Assembly: GCA_024403775.1 (NCBI GenBank)
Contig: JAKSRE010000004.1
Coordinates: 1-64,000 of the forward strand
Length of the DNA stretch: 64,000 bases
Reading direction: 5' to 3'
From: Clostridia bacterium
GTDB lineage: Bacteria > Bacillota > Clostridia > Saccharofermentanales > Saccharofermentanaceae
Position 1 is the stretch's first letter; each line of letters starts with the position of its first letter. Made by a program: the position numbers and the translations under genes. Positions 37,616 through 45,995 of the stretch are shown piece after piece. The notes under the pieces were generated by a model. That model saw nothing but the letters and a program-made list of their open reading frames with translations, searched no databases and was not told the DNA's origin.

Positions 37616-39034
37616 ATGTATAATCCAAAGTCACTTAAGGCAGAGGAATTCATTAATCATGAAGAAATTCTTGATACTCTTGCCTATGCCGAAAGTAATA
37701 AAGACAATTACGAATTAATCCACTCAATTATCGAGAAAGCAAAAGAGCGTAAGGGACTTAGTCACCGTGACGCTTCTGTTCTTCTTGCATGCGACAATGA
37801 GGAAATCATTCAGGAGATGTATGATCTTGCTGAGCAGTTTAAGAAGGATTTCTATGGCAACAGAATCGTTATGTTTGCCCCTCTTTATCTGTCAAATTAT
37901 TGCGTAAACGGCTGTGTATACTGCCCTTACCATATGAAGAACAAGCATATTCCTCGTAAGAAGCTCACTCAGGAAGAAATCAAGCGTGAAGTTATCGCAC
38001 TTCAGGATATGGGTCACAAGCGTCTTGCTATTGAGGCTGGTGAGGATCCTGTTAATAACCCAATTGAATACATTCTTGAGTGTATCAATACAATTTACTC
38101 AATCCAACACAAGAATGGCGCTATTCGCCGAGTAAATGTAAATATCGCTGCAACTACAGTTGAAAATTATCGTAAGCTTAAGGATGCTGGTATCGGTACA
38201 TATATCCTCTTCCAGGAAACTTATCATAAAGAGAGCTATGAGAAGCTCCATCCAACAGGACCAAAACATAATTATGCTTACCATACAGAGGCTATGGACA
38301 GAGCTATGGATGGTGGAATTGACGACGTTGGACTTGGCGTTCTTTTTGGACTTGAGCTTTACAAGTATGAATTTGCTGGTCTTCTTATGCATGCAGAACA
38401 TCTTGAGGCTGTTCATGGTGTTGGACCACATACTATCTCTGTTCCAAGAATAAAAAGAGCAGATGATATTGATCCATCCACATTTGATAATGGAATAAGT
38501 GATGAGATTTTTGCTAAACTTTGTGCACTCATCAGAATCTCTGTACCATATACAGGTATGATTATCTCAACAAGAGAATCAAAGTCAGTAAGAGAGAAAG
38601 TTATTCGCCTTGGTGTTTCTCAGATTTCTGGTGCTTCAAGAACTTCTGTTGGTGGCTATGCAGAAGCTGAACCAGAAGATGAAAGTTCAGCACAGTTTGA
38701 TGTATCTGATAACAGAACTCTTGATGAAGTAGTACATTGGCTTATGGATATGAAATACATCCCTTCATTCTGTACTGCTTGTTACAGAGAGGGTCGTACA
38801 GGTGACAGATTTATGGCACTCTGTAAGTCAAAGCAAATTCAGAACTGCTGTCATCCTAATGCCCTTCTCACCCTCAAAGAGTATCTTATGGATTATGCTT
38901 CACCTGACACTAAGAAGCTCGGTGAAGAATTAATTGAGCGTGAGCTTGAAAACATTCCAAATCCAAAGGCACGCGAAGTTTGTATTGAAAATCTTAAGAA
39001 GATTGAAGAAGGTCAGAGAGATTTCCGCTTCTAA
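37616..39034 (+). CDS. hydG: [FeFe]-hydrogenase H-cluster maturase HydG
   Basis: 472 residues, full length. Radical SAM cluster motif Cys96-x3-Cys100-x2-Cys103 in SNYCVNGCVYCPYH, and the C-terminal auxiliary-cluster motif Cys386-x2-Cys389 with Cys403 (FCTACYREGRTGDRFMALC), which distinguishes HydG from the tyrosine lyase ThiH. It cleaves tyrosine to p-cresol and releases CO and cyanide as an Fe(CO)2(CN) unit for the H-cluster. HydE, HydF and the hydrogenase are not in the window. The start follows GAAAGGA. Terminator at 39058. Confidence 0.97.
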   Translation: MYNPKSLKAEEFINHEEILDTLAYAESNKDNYELIHSIIEKAKERKGLSHRDASVLLACDNEEIIQEMYDLAEQFKKDFYGNRIVMFAPLYLSNYCVNGCVYCPYHMKNKHIPRKKLTQEEIKREVIALQDMGHKRLAIEAGEDPVNNPIEYILECINTIYSIQHKNGAIRRVNVNIAATTVENYRKLKDAGIGTYILFQETYHKESYEKLHPTGPKHNYAYHTEAMDRAMDGGIDDVGLGVLFGLELYKYEFAGLLMHAEHLEAVHGVGPHTISVPRIKRADDIDPSTFDNGISDEIFAKLCALIRISVPYTGMIISTRESKSVREKVIRLGVSQISGASRTSVGGYAEAEPEDESSAQFDVSDNRTLDEVVHWLMDMKYIPSFCTACYREGRTGDRFMALCKSKQIQNCCHPNALLTLKEYLMDYASPDTKKLGEELIERELENIPNPKAREVCIENLKKIEEGQRDFRF

Positions 39035-39057
39035 TATTGTTAATAAGTTTTTTCGTT

Positions 39058-39094
39058 TCCACTTTGTTCTTTTTAAGGACAAAGTGGATTTTTT
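39058..39094 (+). terminator. Terminator after hydG
   Basis: Stem TCCACTTTGT/ACAAAGTGGA with a short loop (TCTTTTTAAGG region) followed by TTTTTT, 24 bases after the hydG stop. Confidence 0.9.
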
Positions 39095-39195
39095 ATGCTA
39101 ACAAAAAAATTGGTACGCTTGGAACTTGAAAATTTCAAAAAATTGGTTATTTTAGATATATGTCATAATATTTTTATATTATTCAGGAGGACAAT

Positions 39196-39774
39196 ATGAG
39201 GTATAGCGAATTAAATAACACAATCAATGAATTAAAAAGAATATTAAAAGATGAATTACACAGTAATCTTAATCTTTCTTCAGATGTAAGTGACTATAGA
39301 ACATTACATAATAGAGAAGTCAGACATTTATGGAAGAAAATAAATATGGCTCTAAATGAATACTATAACTTATACAAATCTGATTTTGACCACATGATTG
39401 TTAATTATAGCGAAACAGAAAAAAATCATAATGCTGCCAATGAAACTCACGACGGCACTATGATTCAGTGTTTTAGATATTTTAATATTGTATTCTACAA
39501 AAACCTTATGGTAACAGTAAATAATCGCTCATTTAGTCCTGATTTCACTATTTTCCTTCCAAGTATAAACAAATACTTCTTTATAAAATATGTGGATGAT
39601 AATATAGCGTCTTATCTGCCTGCGCATCTTTTAAGTAATCCTTATGATGACAGCAGCATCTTTATTCACTGTACAAATAAAGCCTTAATGATCTATGAAT
39701 TTGAGATTCAGTTATTAAACCATATAACCGTTCTACTCGACAGTAAATACAATTTACTCAAAGGTCTTAAATGA
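39196..39774 (+). CDS. Conserved-looking protein of unknown function
   Basis: 192 residues, start after a strong CAGGAGG. No signal peptide or membrane helix. It looks like a compact alpha/beta protein: helical N-terminal half (about 1-70, charged), then a beta-rich part with NNRSFSPDFTIFLPS and YFFIKYVDDN, and a helical end. I do not recognise the family and no catalytic motif stands out. It stands between hydG and the converging metF, overlapping the metF end by 8 bases. Codon use looks like its neighbours, so it is likely a real gene. Confidence 0.68.
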   Translation: MRYSELNNTINELKRILKDELHSNLNLSSDVSDYRTLHNREVRHLWKKINMALNEYYNLYKSDFDHMIVNYSETEKNHNAANETHDGTMIQCFRYFNIVFYKNLMVTVNNRSFSPDFTIFLPSINKYFFIKYVDDNIASYLPAHLLSNPYDDSSIFIHCTNKALMIYEFEIQLLNHITVLLDSKYNLLKGLK

Positions 39775-40627
39775 TATTTTTAATTGCATCGCAGATTCTA
39801 CGAGCTACTTGTGGGTTATTCATAGTATAAATATGAACACCATCTGAGCCATTAGCAAGAAGGTCAATAATCTGGCTTATCGCATAATACATTCCAGCAT
39901 CAAACAAAGCCTCTTTATTGTCTCCGTAACGCTCTATAATCTTCTCAAATCTTGCTGGCAAGGTTGCTCCACAAGTAGTAATCATTCTCTTTATCTGATT
40001 TGCATTAAGAACAGGCATAATGCCTGGAGTTATTGGAACCTCAATACCAGCAATTCGTGAATCCTCTACGAATTTAAAGAATACATCGTTATCAAAGAAA
40101 AGCTGGGATAATAATACCTCAGCACCAGCATCAACTTTACGTCTGAGATTTTTAAATTCAGTTACTCTGCTCTCAGATTCCGGATGACACTCTGGATAAC
40201 AGGCTCCAGCTATACAGAAGTTAGTCTTCGGCTTAATGTACTCAATAAGTTCTGATGCATGTCTAAAATCATCTTTAGGAGGAACATTCGGATTATAATC
40301 TCCTCTAAGTGCCAGAATATTCTCAATACCATTAGCTGTGAGTTCTTTACAGAATTCATCAATTTCAGCTTTTGTATATGTCATACAAGTCAAATGTACA
40401 ACTGGTTCAACACCATACTGCTCCTTAATCTTACGTGCAAGAGCAATTGTTTTGTTATTGTTTGAACTTCCACCTGCACCAAAAGTTACACTAATATAAT
40501 CAGGTTTTAAATCACACAAAACTTCAAGTGTAGCATCAATATTCTTAAGTTCGTCATCATGTTTAGGTGGGAAAATCTCAAATGAAAGAACTTTATCTGG
40601 CTTATTATATATATCTGTTAATCTCAT
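39767..40627 (-). CDS. metF: 5,10-methylenetetrahydrofolate reductase
   Basis: 286 residues from the ATG at 40627 (GAGGA upstream); the frame extends to 40672 without a ribosome site. TIM-barrel MetF with KVLSFEIFPPK (catalytic Glu in FEIFPP), YISVTFGAGGS, VVHLTCMTYT and ILALRGDYN, followed by LLSQLFFDND. It reduces methylene-THF to methyl-THF for methionine synthesis, or in acetogenic metabolism, using FAD and an electron donor. I see no S-box or other methionine riboswitch in the 75-base gap to the divergent glycosylase gene. Confidence 0.95.
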   Translation of the reverse strand: MRLTDIYNKPDKVLSFEIFPPKHDDELKNIDATLEVLCDLKPDYISVTFGAGGSSNNNKTIALARKIKEQYGVEPVVHLTCMTYTKAEIDEFCKELTANGIENILALRGDYNPNVPPKDDFRHASELIEYIKPKTNFCIAGACYPECHPESESRVTEFKNLRRKVDAGAEVLLSQLFFDNDVFFKFVEDSRIAGIEVPITPGIMPVLNANQIKRMITTCGATLPARFEKIIERYGDNKEALFDAGMYYAISQIIDLLANGSDGVHIYTMNNPQVARRICDAIKNII

Positions 40628-40702
40628 ATAATCCGTCCTCTTTGTTATATCTATCACAAAATATGTTAACATATTATATCAGAAAATATGGAGAAGACAT
40701 TT

Positions 40703-41554
40703 ATGTTTACTATAAAAATAAATTATCTAGATTTAAAGAAAATAGCTATGAGCGGACAGTGCTTCAGAATGCATATGATCGATGATACACATGCCGAACT
40801 GATTGCGCTTGGACGTTATCTTCAAATAGCTGACCTCGGAGATAGTAAATATGTATTCTCGTGCTCCGAAAAGGAATTTAACGATATATGGTACAACTAT
40901 TTTGATTTATCCAGAGACTATGATTCAATCATCAAGAATATTGATGAAGATGATGAATATCTTAGATTAGCATCAGAGTATAGTTATGGCATAAGAATTC
41001 TAAGACAGGAACCTTTTGAGACATTAATAAGTTACATTATTTCCCAGAGACGTTCTATCCCTTCAATTATGACATCGGTTGAGCGTCTGGCCACAAGATA
41101 TGGTAAAGAAATCAGACTTGATGATATTGAGCTTGATGATAAGATTTTCGCGAAGCCAATAAAGGAAAAATACTATTCTTTCCCTTCTTCTTATGAACTT
41201 GAAGAAGTTTCAGTTTCTGATATCAGGGAACTTGGCGTAGGCTACAGAGCAGAATATATTTTTGATGCCATAAAAAGAATAAACTGCAACAAGGTAAACC
41301 TGCTGCAGTTTTATGACTTAAGTGATGAAGAGTTATTAAATTCTCTTCTTGATATGCATGGAGTTGGAGTAAAAGTTGCCAACTGCGTAATGCTTTATGC
41401 TTATTCGAGAACCTGTTCTTTCCCAATTGATGTCTGGATGAAGAGAATTCTTGATAAGTACTATAATGGTATTTTTGACTTAGATCATTATAAAGACAGT
41501 AACGGCATTCTTCAGCAGTTAATGTTTTACTATGAACGTACGAAGAGCGTTTAA
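40703..41554 (+). CDS. 8-oxoguanine DNA glycosylase/AP lyase-type (OGG1 family)
   Basis: 283 residues from the ATG at 40703; GGAGAAG lies 7 bases before it and overlaps the alternative ATG at 40688. An N-terminal OGG domain (MSGQCFRMHMI) is followed by a HhH-GPD domain. The hairpin LDMHGVGVKVANC carries the lyase Lys224 and FPIDVW the catalytic Asp243, matching the Lys/Asp pair of OGG1. It should excise 8-oxoguanine and nick the abasic site. The last 36 bases overlap the converging metal ATPase gene. Confidence 0.88.
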   Translation: MFTIKINYLDLKKIAMSGQCFRMHMIDDTHAELIALGRYLQIADLGDSKYVFSCSEKEFNDIWYNYFDLSRDYDSIIKNIDEDDEYLRLASEYSYGIRILRQEPFETLISYIISQRRSIPSIMTSVERLATRYGKEIRLDDIELDDKIFAKPIKEKYYSFPSSYELEEVSVSDIRELGVGYRAEYIFDAIKRINCNKVNLLQFYDLSDEELLNSLLDMHGVGVKVANCVMLYAYSRTCSFPIDVWMKRILDKYYNGIFDLDHYKDSNGILQQLMFYYERTKSV

Positions 41555-43381
41555 TATAGCAAGTATTAATACACCTACATCGCCAAAGACAGCTATCCAC
41601 ATATTAGCAATTCCAAAGGCACCAAGGATAAGGATTATTACCTTTATGGCAATAGCAAATACTATGTTTTCACGAACTATATTCATTGTCTTACGTGAGA
41701 TTGATATTGCCCTGCTTAATCCTAATGGATCGTCATTCATAAGAACTATATCAGAAGCTTCAATTGCTGCATCACTTCCAAGAGCACCCATTGCCACTCC
41801 CGCATCAGCTCGCATCAGTACCGGTGCATCATTAATGCCATCCCCAACAAATGCAAGTTTAGCTTTCTCTTCATTAGAAAGTTCCTTAAGAAGACTTTCA
41901 ACCTGATTCACTTTATCCTGTGGCAAAAGTTCATAATGACACTCATCAAGACCTAATTCTTCTGATATCTTAAGAGCTACCTTTTCCTTGTCACCAGTGA
42001 GCATTACAGTTTTAATTCCCTGCTTTTTAAGGAAATCAATTGTTGCCTTGGAATTTGTCTTTATCTCGTCATTTATTACTATATGACCAAGATAATTATC
42101 CCCTTCAGATATATGAATAACAGTTCCTAATTTATGACACTCATGACACTTTGCATTCGCTATATCCATTAATGCCATATTTCCAACATAGTAAGGTTTG
42201 CCATCAATAACAGCTTTGATACCTTTTCCAGCTATTTCCTCTATCTGGCCAAGTTTTGAGTTATCAACTTCACCCTTATACGCTCTGATAATCGACTGAG
42301 CAATCGGATGACTTGACATGCTTTCAGCGATAGAAGCTATTCTTAGTAATTCATTCTTACTTCTGTTATCTGAATGAACGGCCTCAACCTCAAACACTCC
42401 TCTTGTAAGAGTACCAGTCTTATCAAAAACAACTGTGCGTGTATTAGAAAGTATTTCCATATAATTGGAACCCTTTATCAGGATACCTTCTCGTGAAGCA
42501 GCACCTATACCACCAAAAAATGTAAGTGGAACAGATACAACCAAAGCACAAGGACAGGATACTACAAGGAAAACAAGACTTCTGTGAATCCACTCTGCAA
42601 AGCCTCCGCCAAGAATAAGAGGAGGAACAATCGCAAGTAAAACTGCAGACACTACAACTATAGGCGTATAGTAACGCGCAAATCTTGTAATAAAGCCTTC
42701 AATTCTGGCCTTTTTGTCAGAAGCATTCTCTACCAATTCCAAAATTCTTGATACTGTGCTCTGCTGATAACTGCTCTTAACCTTTACTCTGATAACACCA
42801 GTAAGATTAACCGCACCACTTATTACTTCGTCATTTTCCTTCAAATCAACTGGAACTGATTCACCTGTAAGAGCTGCTGTATTAAGTGCAGTATTACCAC
42901 TTACTATATAACCATCCAGCGGAACTCTCTCTCCTGGTTTAATGATAATCTCATCTCCAGGATTAACCTCTGAAGGATCAACCTTCTTCTCACCTTCACT
43001 CGTAACAAGATTTGCATAGTCAGGTCTTATATCCATCAGTTTACTAATAGACTTACGGCTCTTGCCTACCGCAATATTCTCAAAGAGCTCACCAATCTGA
43101 TAGAAAACCATTACTGCAACTGCCTCTGGAAAATCACCTACAGCAAATGCACCAAGTGTAGCTACCGCCATCAGAAACTGTTCATCGAAGAAATCCAAAT
43201 GGATAATATTACGGCCTGCTTTATATAGAACCTCCCATCCAATAACAAGATACGGAACTAAATACATCGGTAATTTTATCCAGCCTTCACCAGGCAAAAA
43301 CTTTACAATAATAGAAAGCACTATCGCTATTACTATCTTATATAGTTTCTTTTTCTGCTTACGAGTAAGCCCTTTTAACAT
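41519..43381 (-). CDS. Zn/Cd/Pb-type P1B ATPase efflux pump
   Basis: 620 residues from the ATG at 43381. Six to eight membrane helices with the P1B-2 metal motif SCPCALVVSVP, phosphorylation site VFDKTGTLTRG, actuator TALTGES, and hinge AFVGDGINDAPVLMRADAGVAMG. The CPC and the ArsR-type sensor gene upstream favour zinc or cadmium rather than copper. It lacks the usual N-terminal metal-binding HMA domain; that domain is encoded separately by the next gene upstream (43418-43636). Convergent 36-base overlap with the glycosylase gene. Confidence 0.92.
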   Translation of the reverse strand: MLKGLTRKQKKKLYKIVIAIVLSIIVKFLPGEGWIKLPMYLVPYLVIGWEVLYKAGRNIIHLDFFDEQFLMAVATLGAFAVGDFPEAVAVMVFYQIGELFENIAVGKSRKSISKLMDIRPDYANLVTSEGEKKVDPSEVNPGDEIIIKPGERVPLDGYIVSGNTALNTAALTGESVPVDLKENDEVISGAVNLTGVIRVKVKSSYQQSTVSRILELVENASDKKARIEGFITRFARYYTPIVVVSAVLLAIVPPLILGGGFAEWIHRSLVFLVVSCPCALVVSVPLTFFGGIGAASREGILIKGSNYMEILSNTRTVVFDKTGTLTRGVFEVEAVHSDNRSKNELLRIASIAESMSSHPIAQSIIRAYKGEVDNSKLGQIEEIAGKGIKAVIDGKPYYVGNMALMDIANAKCHECHKLGTVIHISEGDNYLGHIVINDEIKTNSKATIDFLKKQGIKTVMLTGDKEKVALKISEELGLDECHYELLPQDKVNQVESLLKELSNEEKAKLAFVGDGINDAPVLMRADAGVAMGALGSDAAIEASDIVLMNDDPLGLSRAISISRKTMNIVRENIVFAIAIKVIILILGAFGIANMWIAVFGDVGVLILAILNALRTFIVKH

Positions 43382-43417
43382 AAAAACCACATCCTAAAAA
43401 ACAAATTAAATTTCTAA

Positions 43418-43636
43418 TTAAAGAATAACTGTGCAATCTGGCTCTACTTTCTTAATTGCCTTGATAGCATCCTTCAATACTTTATCAAAAACATCATCAT
43501 CTGCTTCGAGAACCATCTTCTGTGCCATATAATTAACTGATACATCCTTAACACCATCCATCTTGGCGATAGCCTCCTGCATCTTACGTGCACAGTTTGC
43601 GCAATCCAAATCTTCCAATTCAAATGTCTTTCTCAT
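43418..43636 (-). CDS. Small heavy-metal-associated (HMA) domain protein
   Basis: 72 residues: a complete HMA ferredoxin-fold domain with the metal-binding Cys12-x2-Cys15 in DLDCANCARKM. Asp11 just before the first Cys is typical of Zn/Cd-binding HMA domains (DCxxC) rather than the MxCxxC of copper chaperones. It probably replaces the missing N-terminal domain of the ATPase encoded 37 bases downstream, delivering or sensing metal. The gene lies between the sensor and pump genes in one operon. Confidence 0.92.
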   Translation of the reverse strand: MRKTFELEDLDCANCARKMQEAIAKMDGVKDVSVNYMAQKMVLEADDDVFDKVLKDAIKAIKKVEPDCTVIL

Positions 43637-43663
43637 GATAAAAATCTCCTTTATTAAACTATA

Positions 43664-44017
43664 TTAATCAACATCTTCAGTAATGTGCTCAAAGCCCATT
43701 CCAATTATCGTCTTAACATGATCATCAGCAAGCGAATAATAAATCGTCTTTCCTTCTCTTCTATTATTCACAAGTTTTGCATCCTTCAATGTTTTAAGCT
43801 GATGCGATACTGCTGACTGAGTCATATTAAGTAAATCTGCTATTGCACATACACATAACTCTTCCTCGAAAAGCGAATACAAGATTTTAATTCTTGTAGA
43901 ATCACCAAACACCTTGAACAAATCTCCCAAATCTGTAAGAAGTTCATCTGTTGGCATCTCATGCATAACTCTGTCTAACACCTCACTGTGATTATGTTCA
44001 TGTTTGCATTCTGGCAT
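43664..44017 (-). CDS. ArsR/SmtB-family Zn/Cd-sensing repressor (CadC/SmtB-like)
   Basis: 117 residues from the ATG at 44017 (GGAGGA upstream); an in-frame ATG at 44053 lies inside the operator and is rejected. Winged helix with MTQSAVSHQLKTLKDAKLV. Both known metal sites are visible. The alpha3N Cys pair is Cys55/Cys57 in EELCVCAIA, with an N-terminal CKHEHNH arm. The alpha5 site is Asp98, His100, His111 and Glu114, with exactly the SmtB spacing. It should release DNA on binding Zn2+ or Cd2+ and derepress the HMA protein and ATPase. Confidence 0.92.
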   Translation of the reverse strand: MPECKHEHNHSEVLDRVMHEMPTDELLTDLGDLFKVFGDSTRIKILYSLFEEELCVCAIADLLNMTQSAVSHQLKTLKDAKLVNNRREGKTIYYSLADDHVKTIIGMGFEHITEDVD

Positions 44018-44039
44018 TAAATCTTCCTCCGTTTTTATT

Positions 44040-44059
44040 ATATGAATAATCATTCATAT
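44040..44059 (-). promoter_or_regulatory. ArsR/SmtB-type operator
   Basis: Perfect 8-bp inverted repeat ATATGAAT-4-ATTCATAT, the standard ArsR/SmtB form, 22 bases upstream of the repressor ATG. A second, related site (CATATG arms 44056-44076) adjoins it. Confidence 0.8.
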
Positions 44060-44114
44060 GTTTGTTTGTTCATATGTTACTCTTAACAATACGAATTGTC
44101 AACTACAAAATAAA

Positions 44115-44148
44115 AAAAGGAATTATAAATTAAAAGGAATTATAAATT
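44115..44148. repeat. Two tandem copies of a 17-bp unit at the pyrophosphatase stop codon
   Basis: AAAAGGAATTATAAATT occurs twice head to tail (44115-44131, 44132-44148). The second copy overlaps the stop codon region of the pyrophosphatase gene. It looks like a simple slippage duplication with no visible function. Confidence 0.85.
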
Positions 44149-45448
44149 AACGAACGTTAATAGCATGCAATAATTCTGGCAAGAGCTGCTTCTTACGACT
44201 CATTACACCAGGCATGTCATAAATAAGATTACTTCTCAATGTATACTGAAGTTTACTGTTAGCTTTATAATTTGTGCACAATAAAACACTATCCTCGTCG
44301 AGGACATCTGTAACCATAAGTACTGCCCAGTCGAGGCCATTCTTTCCTCTTACAGCTTCAAGAGCATCAAGATAAATCTGAGAATAATCATCCAGGTCAT
44401 CAAGCATTGTTACTTCACACTGACCAATACCAACCTTTACACCATTCTCTACATATGTCTTAAAGTCAGAGTTTATAGCCTTCTCAGGATCCTCATTCTT
44501 AAGACCAGCCATATTGTTATACATAGCATATCCAAATTCCTGAAGATCGACTTCACAAATCTCAGCTAATGCATTAGCATAAAACTTATCAATACTTGTT
44601 GTCGTTGGACTTCTAAGAATCAACGTATCAGAAATAATACCTGTCAGAAGCATTCTGGCAGTCTTCTTATCAGGTCTTACTGCATGACGAAGGAACTGCT
44701 GATAAACAATAGTGCAAGTGCTTCCAAGTGGTTCAGCATCAATAAAAATAGGTAAATCAGTCTTAACTGCATCTAGTCTGTGATGGTCAATAATCTCAAC
44801 AATATTAGCTGTCTCAATTCCCTTAATACTCTGCTTAGGCTCATTATGGTCAACCAAAATCACATTATGGCGAGGTGTTTTAAGAAAACATCTTCTGGTA
44901 ACATAGCCAACGAATTCATCACCATCAAATACAGCAAGTCCACGCTTCTTTGAATTAGAAAGCTGTTCTTTAGCCTCATTGAACATATCATTATAAGATA
45001 CTCTTCCCTCATCAGGCTTCATTATCTCTTCAATACATGGAATTCTATCTATCGTTCCACCAGAATGAAGTTCATTCATAACCCAGGAACTAATATCATC
45101 GACACTCAACAATCCAAAATACTTCTTTCCCTTATATACAGGGATAGCTGATGGTGTTGTCTCATTATAAAAAGATGCTACCTCACTTAAAAGAGTAATA
45201 GATTCAATCTTCTTCTCTGATTTAAGCATTACATCTTTTACTTTAGGGTAAATATCTCTCTTATATGGAGGAGGTGTAACATTAATAGACTTAAGAATAT
45301 TCTTAGTGTTCTCATTTAAATGACCACATCTTATAGCCACATACTCATTACTAGGATCAATACTATTTTTGAGCACAGCATACGCATAAGCACTACAAAC
45401 ACTATCTAAATCAGGATTTCTATGACCTGTAATGTAAATTCTGCTCAT
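44147..45448 (-). CDS. ppaC: Manganese-dependent inorganic pyrophosphatase with CBS regulatory insert
   Basis: 433 residues. DHH-type family II pyrophosphatase: YITGHRNPDLDSVCSAYAYA at the start, DHNEPKQS and VEIIDHHRLD for Mn2+, and a C-terminal DHHA2 domain ending with the substrate motif SRKKQLLPEL (RKKQ). A CBS pair is inserted at about 65-190, characteristic of the adenine-nucleotide-regulated subfamily (inhibited by AMP/ADP) in clostridia. It hydrolyses pyrophosphate to pull biosynthesis forward. It is the last gene after thyA and folA, 19 bases from folA. Confidence 0.94.
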   Translation of the reverse strand: MSRIYITGHRNPDLDSVCSAYAYAVLKNSIDPSNEYVAIRCGHLNENTKNILKSINVTPPPYKRDIYPKVKDVMLKSEKKIESITLLSEVASFYNETTPSAIPVYKGKKYFGLLSVDDISSWVMNELHSGGTIDRIPCIEEIMKPDEGRVSYNDMFNEAKEQLSNSKKRGLAVFDGDEFVGYVTRRCFLKTPRHNVILVDHNEPKQSIKGIETANIVEIIDHHRLDAVKTDLPIFIDAEPLGSTCTIVYQQFLRHAVRPDKKTARMLLTGIISDTLILRSPTTTSIDKFYANALAEICEVDLQEFGYAMYNNMAGLKNEDPEKAINSDFKTYVENGVKVGIGQCEVTMLDDLDDYSQIYLDALEAVRGKNGLDWAVLMVTDVLDEDSVLLCTNYKANSKLQYTLRSNLIYDMPGVMSRKKQLLPELLHAINVR

Positions 45449-45467
45449 CTTAAGTCCTTCTTTTAAA

Positions 45468-45971
45468 TCACATCTTATTACTATTCTTATAATGTCTTAC
45501 ATTAAAGCTTACGCCCTTCTCAGACATTACCTCAGGTTCTTCTTCTATAAGTTCCCATCCTTCTTTCTGATCAAGATTAGGGAAATATGCATCTGCCTCA
45601 AACTCGGCATTAATATATGTGACAATTGCCTCGTCACAGGAATCAATCATGGTATTGTAAACCTGTTCTCCACCAATGATAAATATAACTTCTTCAGGAT
45701 GATTCTTCTCGTATTCATTAAGTTCTTCAACCGAATGAACAATAATGGCACCCTCTTTGGTATAATCCTTACTTCGTGACATTACAATATTTATTCTTTT
45801 TGGAAGAAGTTTCTCATCCTTAAAAGTCTTTAATGTCTTACGGCCAAATACCACAGTATTGCCTGCAGTATACTTTCTAAATACACCTTTCTGATCTTCT
45901 GGAAGTGAAATCAGTAAGTCTCCTTTATTACCAATGGCCCAGTTTTTATCTACCGCTACTATAGCTATCAC
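45468..45971 (-). CDS. folA: Dihydrofolate reductase
   Basis: 167 residues, usual DHFR length: IAIVAVDKNWAIGNKGDLLISLPEDQKGVF (substrate loop), NTVVFGRKTLKTF (NADPH), VIFIIGGEQVYNTMID. The usual Trp-Arg/His pair after the substrate loop is Pro-Glu-Asp here, within family variation. It regenerates tetrahydrofolate oxidised by thymidylate synthase, encoded 24 bases upstream in the same operon. Confidence 0.95.
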   Translation of the reverse strand: MIAIVAVDKNWAIGNKGDLLISLPEDQKGVFRKYTAGNTVVFGRKTLKTFKDEKLLPKRINIVMSRSKDYTKEGAIIVHSVEELNEYEKNHPEEVIFIIGGEQVYNTMIDSCDEAIVTYINAEFEADAYFPNLDQKEGWELIEEEPEVMSEKGVSFNVRHYKNSNKM

Positions 45972-45995
45972 AACATTTACCTCTGTAAAACAAAA

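Noticed and set aside
40628..40702. S-box or methionine T-box upstream of metF
   Set aside because: The gap to the divergent glycosylase gene is only about 75 bases, too short for either, and no conserved core is visible.
44115..44148. CRISPR-like repeats
   Set aside because: Only two immediately adjacent 17-bp copies with no spacers and no cas genes; simple tandem duplication.
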